This document shows positions 10,587 to 22,592 of a stretch of DNA of 64,000 nucleotides, one piece after another. The notes beneath the pieces are model-generated. The model did no database searches and was not told the DNA's origin. It worked only from the letters and a program-made list of their open reading frames with translations. This DNA comes from Euprymna scolopes. Its lineage: Eukaryota > Mollusca > Cephalopoda > Sepiida > Sepiolidae. The stretch lies in NCBI GenBank assembly GCA_024364805.1, contig CM044523.1:3787563-3851562 (forward strand), read 5' to 3'. The translations under genes were made by a program, and so were the position numbers. The stretch's first letter is position 1. The number at the start of each line of letters is the position of its first letter.

Positions 10587-13500
10587 AACCGTTTAATTTA
10601 CTCTATTAAAACGTTTAAAGAGTTATTGTGGCTAAATTTAATTCTTACAGAATTTTTAAGGATTAAAAACATTATCAAATCTGCAGAATATTTTTCAAAG
10701 CTGAAGTTAAGTTCTAAGGTCAATAGTATATACCAGCCAGAACTTTATATATTAATGCTTGTTACAGAAATATTGATTATCAGAGTAAATTTTTAGATAT
10801 TCGAAATCATAACTAATGTGTTTTGAATTTTTGAAATGCATACTATTAATATGATAGGGGTAAGAGAAAGAGTAGACAAGAAACTATTTCAAGTGAATAA
10901 AATTAATGAAGATGTAGATTACATCAAGTACACAATGGAACTGGAAACGAAGAGAAAGACATTTTTAATGATTTCAGAATTGACAAGGGATGCAAGGCAG
11001 GAAGTGAGATCAGTGGGAGATTCTGTGGTCTACGCAGAGAGATGAATGGGAGGAACTAGCATTTTTAGTAAACATCTTTGAGACTGATTCATTGCAAACG
11101 AAACTAGAAATCTGTAAATAGGAGGAGAGAAGGAGGGTTTGGAGATTGAGGTCAGCGCCAAATCTTTGTTCATCTTCAATTAGACTTTAAACCCTTCAAC
11201 CAAAATGAAAAGCATTGATTGATATTTTATCATATATCTATACTCAAAGATTGCAGTTAGGTTTTTCGTGAACCCACACACAACTTCAGCTATATTAGTC
11301 TATTTGCTACTTATTTAATCTTTTTAAAAAAAGCAGAAAGCGAAAATGAGTGCTTGCATAGATTTACTCCCATGATGCATAATTTTAACTCTGTAAAATG
11401 ATAACCAAAATCAAATGGCAACGACACAAGTAAAAATAAAAATAAAATATGACAATGAAATTAAATGCATATACAATTACCATTAGTTAAACTATTCATA
11501 TGCACAATTCTTGTATAGATTTGGAAAGCGTTAAACTAAGTAATACTTATTGCTATATGGATTGGATGGATAAAAGGCTCTGCTCAAAATTCTGTATATA
11601 AAAGTTTTAAAAGATGGATCTGAGGTTTGAATATTATTTCGGCTGAAATGCTTTCAATATAACCAAGCAAAACTAATCAATTCACATATAAACTATTCAG
11701 CATTATTTTATTAATTAAAAAAAAAGTTAATGATAAACATGAAAAAATATTAAAACATTTTTAAACAAAGTGTTAAATTTGTGCAAAAAGAAATTGTGAT
11801 AAATTAGTTCAACAGCGAATTAGAAATACCTATGTGTGCTTTATTAGTATGGATTCCAATAATAATTAGTGAAAATTAATTAAATTTAGGTTATTTTGAA
11901 AATAATTAAAATGAATTCAAGAGAAAATTCTAGCTGTTAAATCAGAAACGATTTTCTTGGCTTTAGTGTAATCACATTTACAGGTATCGTAAGATGTGCT
12001 GGTGTGAATAATAATTCATACAAAATAAATATACAGCTCTATTTGTAAAAGAGCACTTTTATATAAACACAAAGTTCAGAAGATTGTTGCTCAACCAATA
12101 CAAACAATTATACCTGAAATATTTTTCAGAATTCTTTGGGTGAGGGCTGGTGATTTTTATTATTTGGATTATTCAGACTTCATCTTTTTTGCTATTTTCA
12201 TTTTATATATATATATATATATATATTATTCAATGCCTATATGTATAAAACTTGATGTTTATGTGTGGTATTTCTGTATTCCTTATGAAAAGAAAAGTTT
12301 GATAATTTACATAAAATCTAAAGGCATATTTCTTTGTAAAAAAATTATCGAGGAAGACAATGGAAGAATTCTCTAATCTCAAATGTACTCCTGAACAGCT
12401 GCGAAGACATAACCCATATAAAATAATATATTGTTTTTGGTGAAGGACTATGAATGTAGTTCTGAATCAGTACATTACCTTCCTGCTAAACATAAGTGTC
12501 AATTTCAAACTTAAGATACACATATCCGATTTTAGTAAGATTTAAACTACCCATGTAAGACACTACAGTTTTCCAATATTTTAGCTTTTCACTATATTAG
12601 GTGGCGAAACTAGAGAAGATATGAGAAATAAAGACAAAGAAAATATCGTAGTGTTATGAACGTAGCGAAATGTATATAGTAGTGGTTCTCAGTTAATCTC
12701 CAGTAAAAGTGTATAATTATTTTCCATTTAAAATAAACTCTTCAATATGCATATGTGCTCCCTTTTTCCATGATCTCAGCTCGATTAAATTATTCTTTCT
12801 CCACATTTCAACTCTGTTCCTTAAGTGTAACACAACTATTTGCTCTCAATGCACATATATGAACCTACTATACTTTTATTTGAGATATGCAAGATAATCA
12901 CGTTAATAGACTGGTTCCTGTCAGATCACCAAAGTAAAGTATCATTGACAATAGCATTGTTTCCAATCGCTCTAAGCTTCTTTTTGTCAGTAGGATAGAG
13001 CAATGACGCTTCCAAAGAGGTGTGGTTGGAGATTGTGCAACACTTTCTTCGCAATTACACGTAAACAGAGGGGATCCGTTATCTTTTATGGCTGCATAGA
13101 AGCCATGATGTAAGAGAGGCTGTACTTTTTTCCAAACAATTCCAAAATTCCTTAGGTGTCCCACCGCCTTCACTTTCTGCCTATCAAGTTTTTTTACTTT
13201 GATGTAGAGGTTAGGGTTACTAAATAGAAAATAGAGAATGATTTCTTTTTTTTTCCATACTCGAGTTGCCTACCAGCCGCTTTCGCTGCCCACCCTTGCT
13301 GACCATATTCCACCTGTAAAGTATTGTCAACTCACTTTTGAAGACAATCGACACGACAGGGGAAGATAGCAAAAGTATGTTCTCATGACTCGAAGATCAA
13401 GAAAGAATGCCTTGCGTGTTTTCTGGTTTCCATCAGATTGCTAAACAGATTGCTAAGATCCATCAGATTGCTAAACTCACATTTTCGGCTCACATCTATT

Positions 13501-13859
13501 CCACTAATTTAGAATTCGTATCCCTTACCCTCACAAATAAATCACGTGCAACCTATTCATAAAAACGACTGGAATGTTCATATCAGTACAATAAACTCGA
13601 TTGTCTGTTTTGGAAGTTTATGGACACCCAAACATAGATGCAATCATCTCTATTAAATTTCAATTATGTATATTGTTTTATAGATTAATGCTGATACTTT
13701 CGCAAGTTATTGGGGATTTTTTTTTTAGTCAGTTCGTTATTCGATTCTAAACTTTGCAGATCTTCAGTTGGAAATCTTAGCATCATTGATTTAAAAATAT
13801 ATATACATCCACAACAATAGTGACTGAAGGTAAAAAAAAAAGTTTTTGTTTTGCTCATT

Positions 13860-14285
13860 TCGTTATTCTTGTGTACATGCAGAATCCCCCAGCTATGGGC
13901 AAATAGCCCCACTGCCTTGTGGATGCTTTGGCAAAGGCTAAGGCAGTAAACCCAACAAAAAATCTGGTCTGGAGTCCCAATAGGCAGATGATGAAGCTCT
14001 GCAACATCTTTCTAGCAGCTCCTTCAGCCACACTGGCACCGAATGTATTGGCTTGCCTTTCCATTGGAGTCTGTCTACAACGACGAAAGAGGGACACTTA
14101 TAAATGGGTATCTCTTATTACCTGTCCAGGCTTGCATCTGGTTAGCCTCAGCAGATGCCGTAGTAAACCAAACTAGGTGCAGAATGCCATTGTCTCAAGA
14201 GACAGGAGATTGCCATTATTACATTTTGGATTTACTGGTGATGGAGCATCCTATAGTATATCACACATTCACCAGCTATTTCTGA
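13860..14285. other. GC-richer island of unknown nature in the Eph intron
   Basis: Base composition here is clearly higher in G+C than the surroundings. Both strands stay open over overlapping 75-85 codon frames (13919-14176 +, 14043-14285 +, 13855-14097 -). I recognise no domain. It could be a fragment of a transposable element or processed pseudogene. There are no good splice sites tying it to the Eph gene. Confidence 0.35.
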
Positions 14286-15964
14286 GATTTTAATCAACCT
14301 CTTAATTCAATACTTACAAGAAACCATTGACTCTTTACTAGACATCATCCTCGAGTGTGTTAGATCTTTTTTTTTGTACAAGACTTTATCAAGTCACTAT
14401 GACATGAGGATACATATCTTATAAAGTGACGACTGATCAATTATTACAAAATAGTAAAATAAAAATTATGCACCATCTCCTCCAGCCAATCAACACATCT
14501 TTTGCGTTGCGGATACTGGCAATACAGCACCCAGAGAGGAAGAAGTAAGCAATGGTGTAAATATTTCCGCCTTTGATAGTATGACAGAAAGCAACCATGA
14601 TAGAGACCAGACATGAACAGTCTGGTACCATATCGCCATGTGAAGTTTGCACAAAAATAAAATATAAGAGGCATAAAAATACAGCTATAGTATATTGCAC
14701 AGAATAAGGTATTATTGTAATGTTACCACTATTCTAAGTTGGCCAAGTGAAGAAAAATATAGAATGAGAACATAACCTAGAAAATCAGGTAGTGCTGACT
14801 ATTTTGGTGACGAATTTATTCACTGGACACTTTCTTTTCTGACTATTCACTGGTTTTTATATTTGCATAAGATTGATCAGCAGGAATCAATCGAACAATT
14901 TAGAGATTGCATTTGTAACATCAGATGCTTTTTTGTGATGATGCTTACGACATGCACTCTTCCAGGCATTACCTCCTTATTTTGAGAGGGAAGTTACTGT
15001 TGATTTGCTGAGGTAGTAATACTAATACTAGGGATGATTATTCTTGTTCCTAGTCAAAGTTCCCTCTCAGGGGAGAGGACGTTCACTCACCTTCCATCCT
15101 TATACTATATCTTGCAAGTACTTGCTTCTAAAAAAATTTGATTTTCTGGTTGTCAGTAGCATATAGACACGACTAAATTAATAGGCATAGGCTTTTTTTA
15201 TGCTATTTAAATAAATTAGGTGAATAAATCAACCAGAATGTATTACAGTTTCTTTAATAAAAAAGAGATCTCAATCTTTTGTGAAAAGTCGAAAATAAAA
15301 GAATTAGTTACTTTGAACTACTTCCAAATTTAATTTTTTTGGAAGCATTTACACTTCGAATCGAAATTATTTACTGGCTTTAAAATCCTCAGCAAATTGA
15401 TTGAAAGGTATTTTTAGTCTATTTACATCCAATAATTTTATAGATATTAGAATACGAGTACAATGACAAAATGAATAACTTTTAGTAACTATTTGAAATA
15501 AAGTAGTATTTAAATTTAATTTCAAAATCCTATTTAAAAAAAGAGAATTTGTTAAAAACAAAATGAGCATAGTTGAAGAGAAAAGTGAAAAATAAAATAA
15601 AGAAACTTCATGACGATACACCAAGTCTACTTCAACTTTATATATATTTTAAATAAATATTAATTTTTATACCTACATTAGTGCATCATGCTTATGCAAT
15701 TATCGGTGTAGGAAGTGATTACTCATAGTGGTCAGGAATTTCACAACTCAGTCGACAAACCCACTATTGCTTAGAAGGGTAGCATCTTTCCTCCAGGCTA
15801 CCAGAAACAGACACATAAATGGAATGCAATTAAGTCTGAATGCGATTTTCGATGGGGTTTCAATGAGTTTGAGTATTCAACAGAAAGTTGGAATGATGCG
15901 TTTTAGCTCAAGTTTATTGCTTTTTCTTATTTCCCTAAATGGGGCTCGAATTTAATTTTTTCAA

Positions 15965-15967
<3 letters not shown>

Positions 15968-16018
<51 letters not shown>
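15968..16018. repeat. (TA)n microsatellite
   Basis: About 51 bp of alternating T and A followed by GATAGATA and, further on, a GAGA-rich stretch (16088-16160). Confidence 0.95.
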
Positions 16019-16020
<2 letters not shown>

Positions 16021-17889
16021 TAGATATGTGCATCGGAGTCGCCTTTCTTAGCGAGGGAAGGCTGAAAAGACTTCTACATATAAAAAATAGAGAGAGAGAG
16101 ACAAGACGTAAAATAGAGAGACACAGATATAGACATACATAGACAAGGAAAGACATACATAGAAAGAGTCACAAGGTAACATATATAGGGCATTTGTACC
16201 TGGTGGAGACAATCCTCTTCCAGGTTCGTTAATGAATCAGATTAGTAATGCTTTTTGACCCATAGAAGAAATGGTTGGGGGGGGGGGTCTCAGGAAACAA
16301 TGTGGTTAAGGCTGGATCTTGAAATCAACTCCGTGACTTCATTATCTATGCCTGGAACCATGGCACTATACAATATCAAGTTTTAACTTTCTTCACCAAA
16401 AGATTTAAATGAAAGATGCAGTTTGAAAATTCAAATTTAGATTTTTTTTAACTACTATTCTTATGTTAATTGTTACTGTTACAATGCTTCGGCCAAAGTA
16501 ACCTCTTTCATTAGATGCTTTTTTTTAAACTTGGAAACTTGAACTTTGAAATCTGAATAGAATTTTATTATTTAATCCATGGATGTAGATTGTATTCAAT
16601 CCATCAGTCGTGTGGCTGCGTAGATGTGTTCATTTATGTGACTGAAGTTTCGTCTTCTGAAATACTTTCACTTAAAACTGAATTTTAATCATATGTTCAT
16701 ATGGCAATGCTTTTATAACTAAATAATCAAGACTGAAGAATAAAAGTTAACATTGTCGGTTTAATATTAAAAGGTGATTGAAAATAATTGATGGCATGAT
16801 TTGAAGACGACCATATTGTAAGCTTCAGGAAAGTAGTCCACTGACGAAAAATTCTTGAAACAAAACTGTGCAATGGAAAGTCTGGCTGATGCTAGGCACG
16901 CAGAAGTAGAACACAAACAGCTTTTCAAATTATAGTATTAAGAGGAGTTATTACTGTGAATGTTTTACAAGGATTGGAGCTCAGTCGAGCATCTTCCATG
17001 AAAATCCAAATTACCAATCCTCATTCTAATATTTCAAAAATAAAAATTTCTATATGATTAGCAACTATAAAAAAAGGAATCCAAAAAGGGCCAGAGAATT
17101 AAACGGCCGAAACGTTGTGAGAACGGCAACATTCCAATTGGGAATAACTGTTAGAGTTATTTATCTAATGTAAGAACAATATTATCAGATTATGACTTGC
17201 TGAACATGAAAAACAAATTACAAGAAAATGTAAAATTATTACAAGCGTCCAAAAGAAGTTAATTGAAATACCAATATTTCTTGAGTTAGTGTTGGCGTAA
17301 GAATTGATTGAGTTCGGTGGGTGGGGAAATTTTTTGTTAAAGAGTGGGTGGCAAAGGTCGTGTTGTGAAGAAAGAAAAGAAAAGAACAGAAAGAAAGGGA
17401 GCTGTCAGATAAGTTTTATATACAGTGAAACTCACCAACATCGACCGGTGTACTGTCAAGGAGGGATTCATCTGATTGTGAGGCAAGGGTGATCCGCATC
17501 ATAGGGAGTGACGAGGGCAGGTGATTGTGTGTGTTTTTTTTTTAGGAAACAAACGAAGGAAACGAAATGAATGAATGAATGCAAGAGAGGCAGAAAACTC
17601 ATTTATTCAAATAATCTGGTGGCACCAAAAGAAACCGTTCCAAGCGGTTCCTAGCACCATCAGTTGTTCTTCATCATTCTCTCAGAAAACAGACATGCAA
17701 GAATTTAGCACCTCAGAGTCGAAAGTTTGAATTATCGTTTTTTTTTTTGTTTTTTTTGTGTTGCATCAAGATTAAATTGAAAAATGTTTTTACATAAGCC
17801 CATGTATTCTAAGCGATAAAAGAAGCAACAAAAATAAGAAAATTAATTCGCAAAAATTATAACGAAAATGTTTCGCCACTAAAGGAAGA

Positions 17890-17892
<3 letters not shown>

Positions 17893-17938
<46 letters not shown>
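17893..17938 (+). repeat. Poly(A) tract, about 46 A
   Basis: An uninterrupted run of A, the longest in the window. It could be the tail of a retroposed sequence on the + strand. The upstream sequence did not show a recognisable LINE or SINE, so the source is unknown. Confidence 0.8.
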
Positions 17939-17940
<2 letters not shown>

Positions 17941-18313
17941 CAGTTGCCACTATTTAAACTTATAGCCAGCCAAAATCAAAACACAGACTGAAAAAGACAT
18001 CCGTTTTTTTTAATAGAGCGTTAATAAACAGGCTATCCACTGGAATAGACTTTTTTTTTTTTATTCAACTTTTTTTTTATATTAAATATGTTCATCTGAA
18101 GAAAGTTGTTTTGGTATAATGAGTACAGACATGATATTTTTAACTTGCATCAAATTTCGAGAAATCCATATAATAAAGACTAATGTGTTTTTGCCTATTT
18201 CATATAAATCAATATATATCTCTTAACACAAAAGTGAGTAAAATATGTACCTTTTCTAGTCTTATAGCAAATCTATTTCAAATGGCATAACGGCAATAAT
18301 ATACGGCACAATC

Positions 18314-18640
18314 ACGTTGACACACCGGTTCTCACCAGATCACCGAAGTTAAGCAACGTCGAGTCTAACCAGTACCAGATAGGTAACCATTTGGGAAGGC
18401 GAGGCACTGTATGTATGTACCGCAAGGTAAAAATACCAGGTTGAGAAACTGGCGTGGTTTATCCTTCTCTCAAGGGTAGATGGGACTCTCTTAAGTCATG
18501 GTAGGTAACCCATCTAGTGATGGCGTCAAGATAAAAAATACCCTTGATAGTTCTGGCGAAACATCAAGTATTCAGCTACCGACAAGAGTTGAATTAGACT
18601 ACAAACTCCTGTATGAGTTCACTATCGGCTACAGCCGTGC
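18314..18640 (+). repeat. 5S-rRNA-derived element, plus strand (best preserved)
   Basis: 18314-18412 aligns by eye to most of 5S rRNA: ACACCGGTTCTCACCAGATC, then ACCGAAGTTAAGCAACGTCG, AGTACCAGATAGGTAACC and TTGGGAAGGCGAGGCACTGT. A normal 5S gene would read GATGGGTGACCGCCTGGGAA in the third part, so bases are substituted in the internal promoter, and no T-run terminator directly follows. A non-5S body continues to about 18640. I call it a 5S-derived SINE or pseudogene, not a working 5S gene. Confidence 0.75.
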
Positions 18641-19162
18641 TGGATGGATGAATTTCAAATGATTAAACGAAATGAGAAAGCAAATAGCAAAGACAACCCT
18701 CACAATTTGAAACGAATTCAGAAAAACATTCTTCATTCTAAGTAATGGCTACGATAATTTCATTTTGTTCTTAAGGTAAAAAAAAAATAATTTATATACG
18801 AAAACATTAAATGAATTACAAATCACAACCATATCCATCTTTTTCAATGGAGGGTTTACACTAGTTAAATGATAAAGTTATTTTCTAGGTTTGGCCCTTG
18901 CGTTCATACAAGTGACCTTCACCTTGGCACTATTCTGTAGCTAGGGTTCGGCTTTGTCAGATGGATTTTAGTAAAATATATGGTACAACTTGATCTTAAA
19001 GTTTCACCCTCCCAGGCATCATCCTCTTCCTTCAGGAAGGCAATAAGTATTGCAGGTTGTCTGAGGCAACTATACCAGTGAAGGCTGACATAAACCTGGA
19101 TATGTGTCATTGATTTTAGTCGAAAAAAGGTTTTATACCAAATAAAGAGAATTGTCATTGAG

Positions 19163-19172
19163 NNNNNNNNNN
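19163..19172. other. Assembly gap of 10 N flanked by a duplicated 12-mer
   Basis: Ten N are bordered on the left (19151-19162) and right (19173-19184) by the same 12 bases, ATTGTCATTGAG. This pattern is typical of two contig ends that overlap but were not merged, so the true sequence is probably contiguous with one copy. Confidence 0.85.
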
Positions 19173-20269
19173 ATTGTCATTGAGTTTTTTTTTTTTTTGT
19201 TTTTTTTTTTAAGAAATTGTTTAAAAATCTGTTAGAAATCTAATTCATTTCAGTACTAAGCATTGACCAATGAACTTAGTTGATATTAAAAAATTGAAAA
19301 TCGACCTACTTTATTGTTGATAAATTCTTGATACAATTGAAATTTATCACAAAAGGCAATTTGGAAAATACCTCAGCAAACTTGCTCTATTGTATTCGAT
19401 AGTTTTCTTAAGGTTTTAATTGGATTACATTGTGTTTTCGAAATTTTTTTTTTAAATTAGAGAGATTTTGTTAAGATGAACCTCTGAGTAATAGCTTCTC
19501 ATCAAGAAGGGCACAAGGTGTATCAAGATTGATCGATACTCAAACAGACGAAACCACAAAGCAAAATATGGAAGAAATGCACTATTCGTAGATGTGACAG
19601 GAAATTTATGGAGTCATGGAAATTGGTAGATAGGAAAGGAAGTAGGAGACCAGAAAAGGAAGAAAATGAGCTTTTTTTTCTTTGCAATTTTTTATGACAA
19701 ATAACGTGTCGTTAGTTTTACGGCATATTAATCATCTATGAGTTATTTATTCCAAATAAAGTTGTCAAATATAATTATATATGCAGAATACATTGTTCCT
19801 AGAATATCTCAAACATGCTATATTATCACTTAGAAAAATCCGTTTTTTAATTAAAGGCTTGAGAGCATCGTAAATGGACAGTTGTGCAGCAAAATGTTCA
19901 CATGTATTTAAATGCTTGTCGTAAAGTTAGGAAAACGGGAAGCAGGGAGGGAAATTAAGGCAACCGGTCTTGTGTCATGAGCGAATTTCTCGACATGGTT
20001 GATTATTCCATACTTCTGCATATTCGTTGAATCTGCATATCCCATTTAGTGTGAAAAATCCATTGCACACAGTGAGCCTTTTCATGATGAGTAGCCATAT
20101 TGAGGGATTCGTTTTTATTTAGTAAACAAATAAAGCGGTTTCAAATTAAATATGGTATCAATTGCCTTTGTAGTAATGAATTTGGAATTGAAAAGTAAAT
20201 TCTAAGACAATCGGTAGAATTCTAGAATTAATGTTTTGCATAAAGTGTGTAGTCTTCCCTTTTAAATTT

Positions 20270-20271
<2 letters not shown>

Positions 20272-20306
<35 letters not shown>
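20272..20306. repeat. (TA)n microsatellite
   Basis: About 35 bp of alternating T and A. Confidence 0.95.
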
Positions 20307-20309
<3 letters not shown>

Positions 20310-20857
20310 CGAACAAACAAGAATTCCTAACAAAGCCGAAATTAAATTCTTATAATCTTCATGTAGTTTTCATTGTTTTAACTCTGGTCTAATGAAATTT
20401 ATATTGTTCAAAACGTTATGTTTCACTATTTATTTAGCATTGCAAGTCGATTTAATACACTAAGTCAATCTACAAGAATTGTGTCTAACTACTGCTTAGT
20501 TTTAATTATAAAGTGACCTCCCCCAAATGCTGTCTATTGAATTGTTAATAAAATTCATAATAGATTTTGCAATCCAATCATATTTGGTAAATTCAGTCTT
20601 TGCCCGGCTTGTCCACTAACTTTCAATCATTAATCCATATTAGAGTATTTTCGATCTTATCCAAGGTATTTTCAGGTTAATCTATTAACATTAAAGAATA
20701 CGTCAAAATATAATTAAAATGTGAGCAATATGCTACAGACAATCTGCACTGATGACGAATAAAATTCATTAATGGAAGTTATATGGATTATAAATGTCTT
20801 ACTTTGTATATGAAAGTTTAAAAAGTATATATACATATTTAACTAGACGTCAGTTTC

Positions 20858-20860
<3 letters not shown>

Positions 20861-20894
<34 letters not shown>

Positions 20895-20973
20895 TATATA
20901 CACAGGGTGTTTCAAAAGTCTTGGGAACATAACGATTTTAAATATGTTGTAATGTTCCCAAGACTTTTGAAAC

Positions 20974-21019
<46 letters not shown>

Positions 21020-21030
21020 TAGAGAGAGAT
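20861..21030. mobile_element. Hairpin MITE-like element inside a (TA)n array
   Basis: Two perfectly complementary 27-bp arms, 20904-20930 (AGGGTGTTTCAAAAGTCTTG...) and 20952-20978, enclose a 21-nt loop. Both sides are (TA)n. Insertion at TA with CAGGGTGTTTC-type ends is what mariner/Tc1-derived miniature elements look like. No transposase is encoded, so this would be non-autonomous. Confidence 0.7.
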
Positions 21031-21082
21031 ATGAGAGAGAGCATTTATATTTAATGAATATATATAGTCTACAGGCTGAATA

Positions 21083-21194
21083 AAAATGGAAATCCAGCAA
21101 ATTATATTTTTTAAATTGAAATTTGAGGCTCTCATATCAAAATGGAAATCCAGCAAATTATATTTTTTTTATTGAAATTTGAGGCTCTCATATG
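21083..21194 (+). repeat. Tandem duplication, 2 x 56 bp
   Basis: A 56-base unit starting AAAATGGAAATCCAGCAAAT and ending GAGGCTCTCATAT occurs twice in a row with only a few differences in the central A/T run. It is a recent local duplication. Confidence 0.9.
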
Positions 21195-21517
21195 TCAGAA
21201 TTAGATATTTTCAAAGCAAAGGTGACATTGAGGAATTTCGTGAACCGGTCCCTATGTTAGCACTATGCGACGCAATAAATGTACCCAATCGATAGTAAAT
21301 AACCAAACATACATCATGATGCCACATTCATCTTGAAGTTACTCTTAATACCACTGAATATAAACATATGATGGATATAGAGGCGTAAACCTTGACTAAA
21401 AATCTTGCTACTCCATGGGTAGCAGTAATTCCAGTTGCATTCCTTAGCAAACTTAGGTTATGGTTCTGAGAATAGCATGACTTCACAGATATTTGACGAT
21501 AGGAAAGCATAACTGCT

Positions 21518-21565
21518 CCTGCATATAGTTTATATTACTATATAGTAATATAAACTACATGCAGG
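21518..21565. repeat. 48-bp near-perfect palindrome
   Basis: CCTGCATATAGTTTATATTA on the left mirrors the reverse complement on the right with a single mismatch and no loop, centred at 21541/21542. It can form a cruciform or RNA hairpin. Origin unknown. Confidence 0.85.
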
Positions 21566-21700
21566 TTTAGCATGTCACATACATCCTTATATCAGCGATT
21601 ATATAAAAACACAAAGTTCAATAAACATACCAGGGTTAAATGCATCATAGTACATGAACTTCGTGAATGTGTCATCAATTGATTGGTTGCTAGTTATTTT

Positions 21701-21950
21701 TTGTTTTACGGTATATCAACCCTTTTCAGGTTATTTAATGCAGAATCCAGTTATTTTGAAGAAAAGAATTTTTCATAAAATATTTTTTTTTCAAGTTGGT
21801 TTCTATTTAACCCATAGTTGGGACGCTAAGAGGTACTACCACTCAGGGTCAGAGTGGACCTGGGAGCAATAGCAATTAAAGGGTGGCTCCACAATCCCTA
21901 AAGTCCCTAATGCCTCACCATCGGATATAATTTAAGGTCATATCCAGGAC
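21701..21950 (+). repeat. Dispersed repeat A, copy 2
   Basis: The second copy of the element at 5891-6145, same orientation, 15.8 kb apart in the neighbouring intron. Shared blocks are TTGTTTTACGG, CCATAGTTGGGAC, GGTACTACCACTC and GGGTGGCTCCACA. The copies differ by substitutions and small indels, so neither insertion is very recent. Confidence 0.85.
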
Positions 21951-22572
21951 AGTCATCAATTGATAGATGACTGAAGTGAAATAGATCAGTTTTTAACAAT
22001 TCATTTGTCCTGTAGTCTTGATAATCGATAGCTCAACAAAGATAACATGGCAAACAACTTTCACCAGCTCTTCAGACTGTATGTCTTTGTGAGTATATTA
22101 CTCAGTGCCAGCCCTATCCACTCTTGAATGTTGCCTTAACGAATCTTTATCTACACATTCTGCCTCTGTAAAGACCCTTGCAAGATTGTCTTTGTGAAAT
22201 AAGTAGATTCGTCCGCTAAAGCTGTTTCCTAGAAAATACGACTTGACTTCTTTTTTATGAAAATGTTTAATCACATTTCAGACTGACACTAGTGCATTCA
22301 TCCAAAACAATTTTAAAAACAAGAGCAGACGATTTTTTTACATCTATTCTCGGGAATTTGAGACGATTATTAACAAGAAGCATATCTGTCTATGTTCTGC
22401 CATGGCGAAGCATAGACAATTTTTTTTTTTTTGTTTTAAATTTTAGTTTCATTTTTTCAGAAAATAAAATGTATTCTTTAAAAATAGTTAATGGATGCAA
22501 GTACAAATTCTGTTGGGAAATTCGTAGTTGATAACGTTTAGGGGGATTTACTCCATAGATTATGTGTCCATT

Positions 22573-22592
22573 ATATATATATATATATATAT
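22573..22592. repeat. (TA)n microsatellite
   Basis: About 20 bp of alternating T and A. Confidence 0.9.

Noticed and set aside
12905-12960. Fourth 5S-derived copy
   Set aside because: Only about 30 bases resemble 5S (GGTTCCTGTCAGATCACCAA); too short to list as a feature.
18314-18412. Functional 5S rRNA gene
   Set aside because: Substitutions in the internal control region and no T-run terminator directly after it; it is followed by a non-5S body and is intronic.
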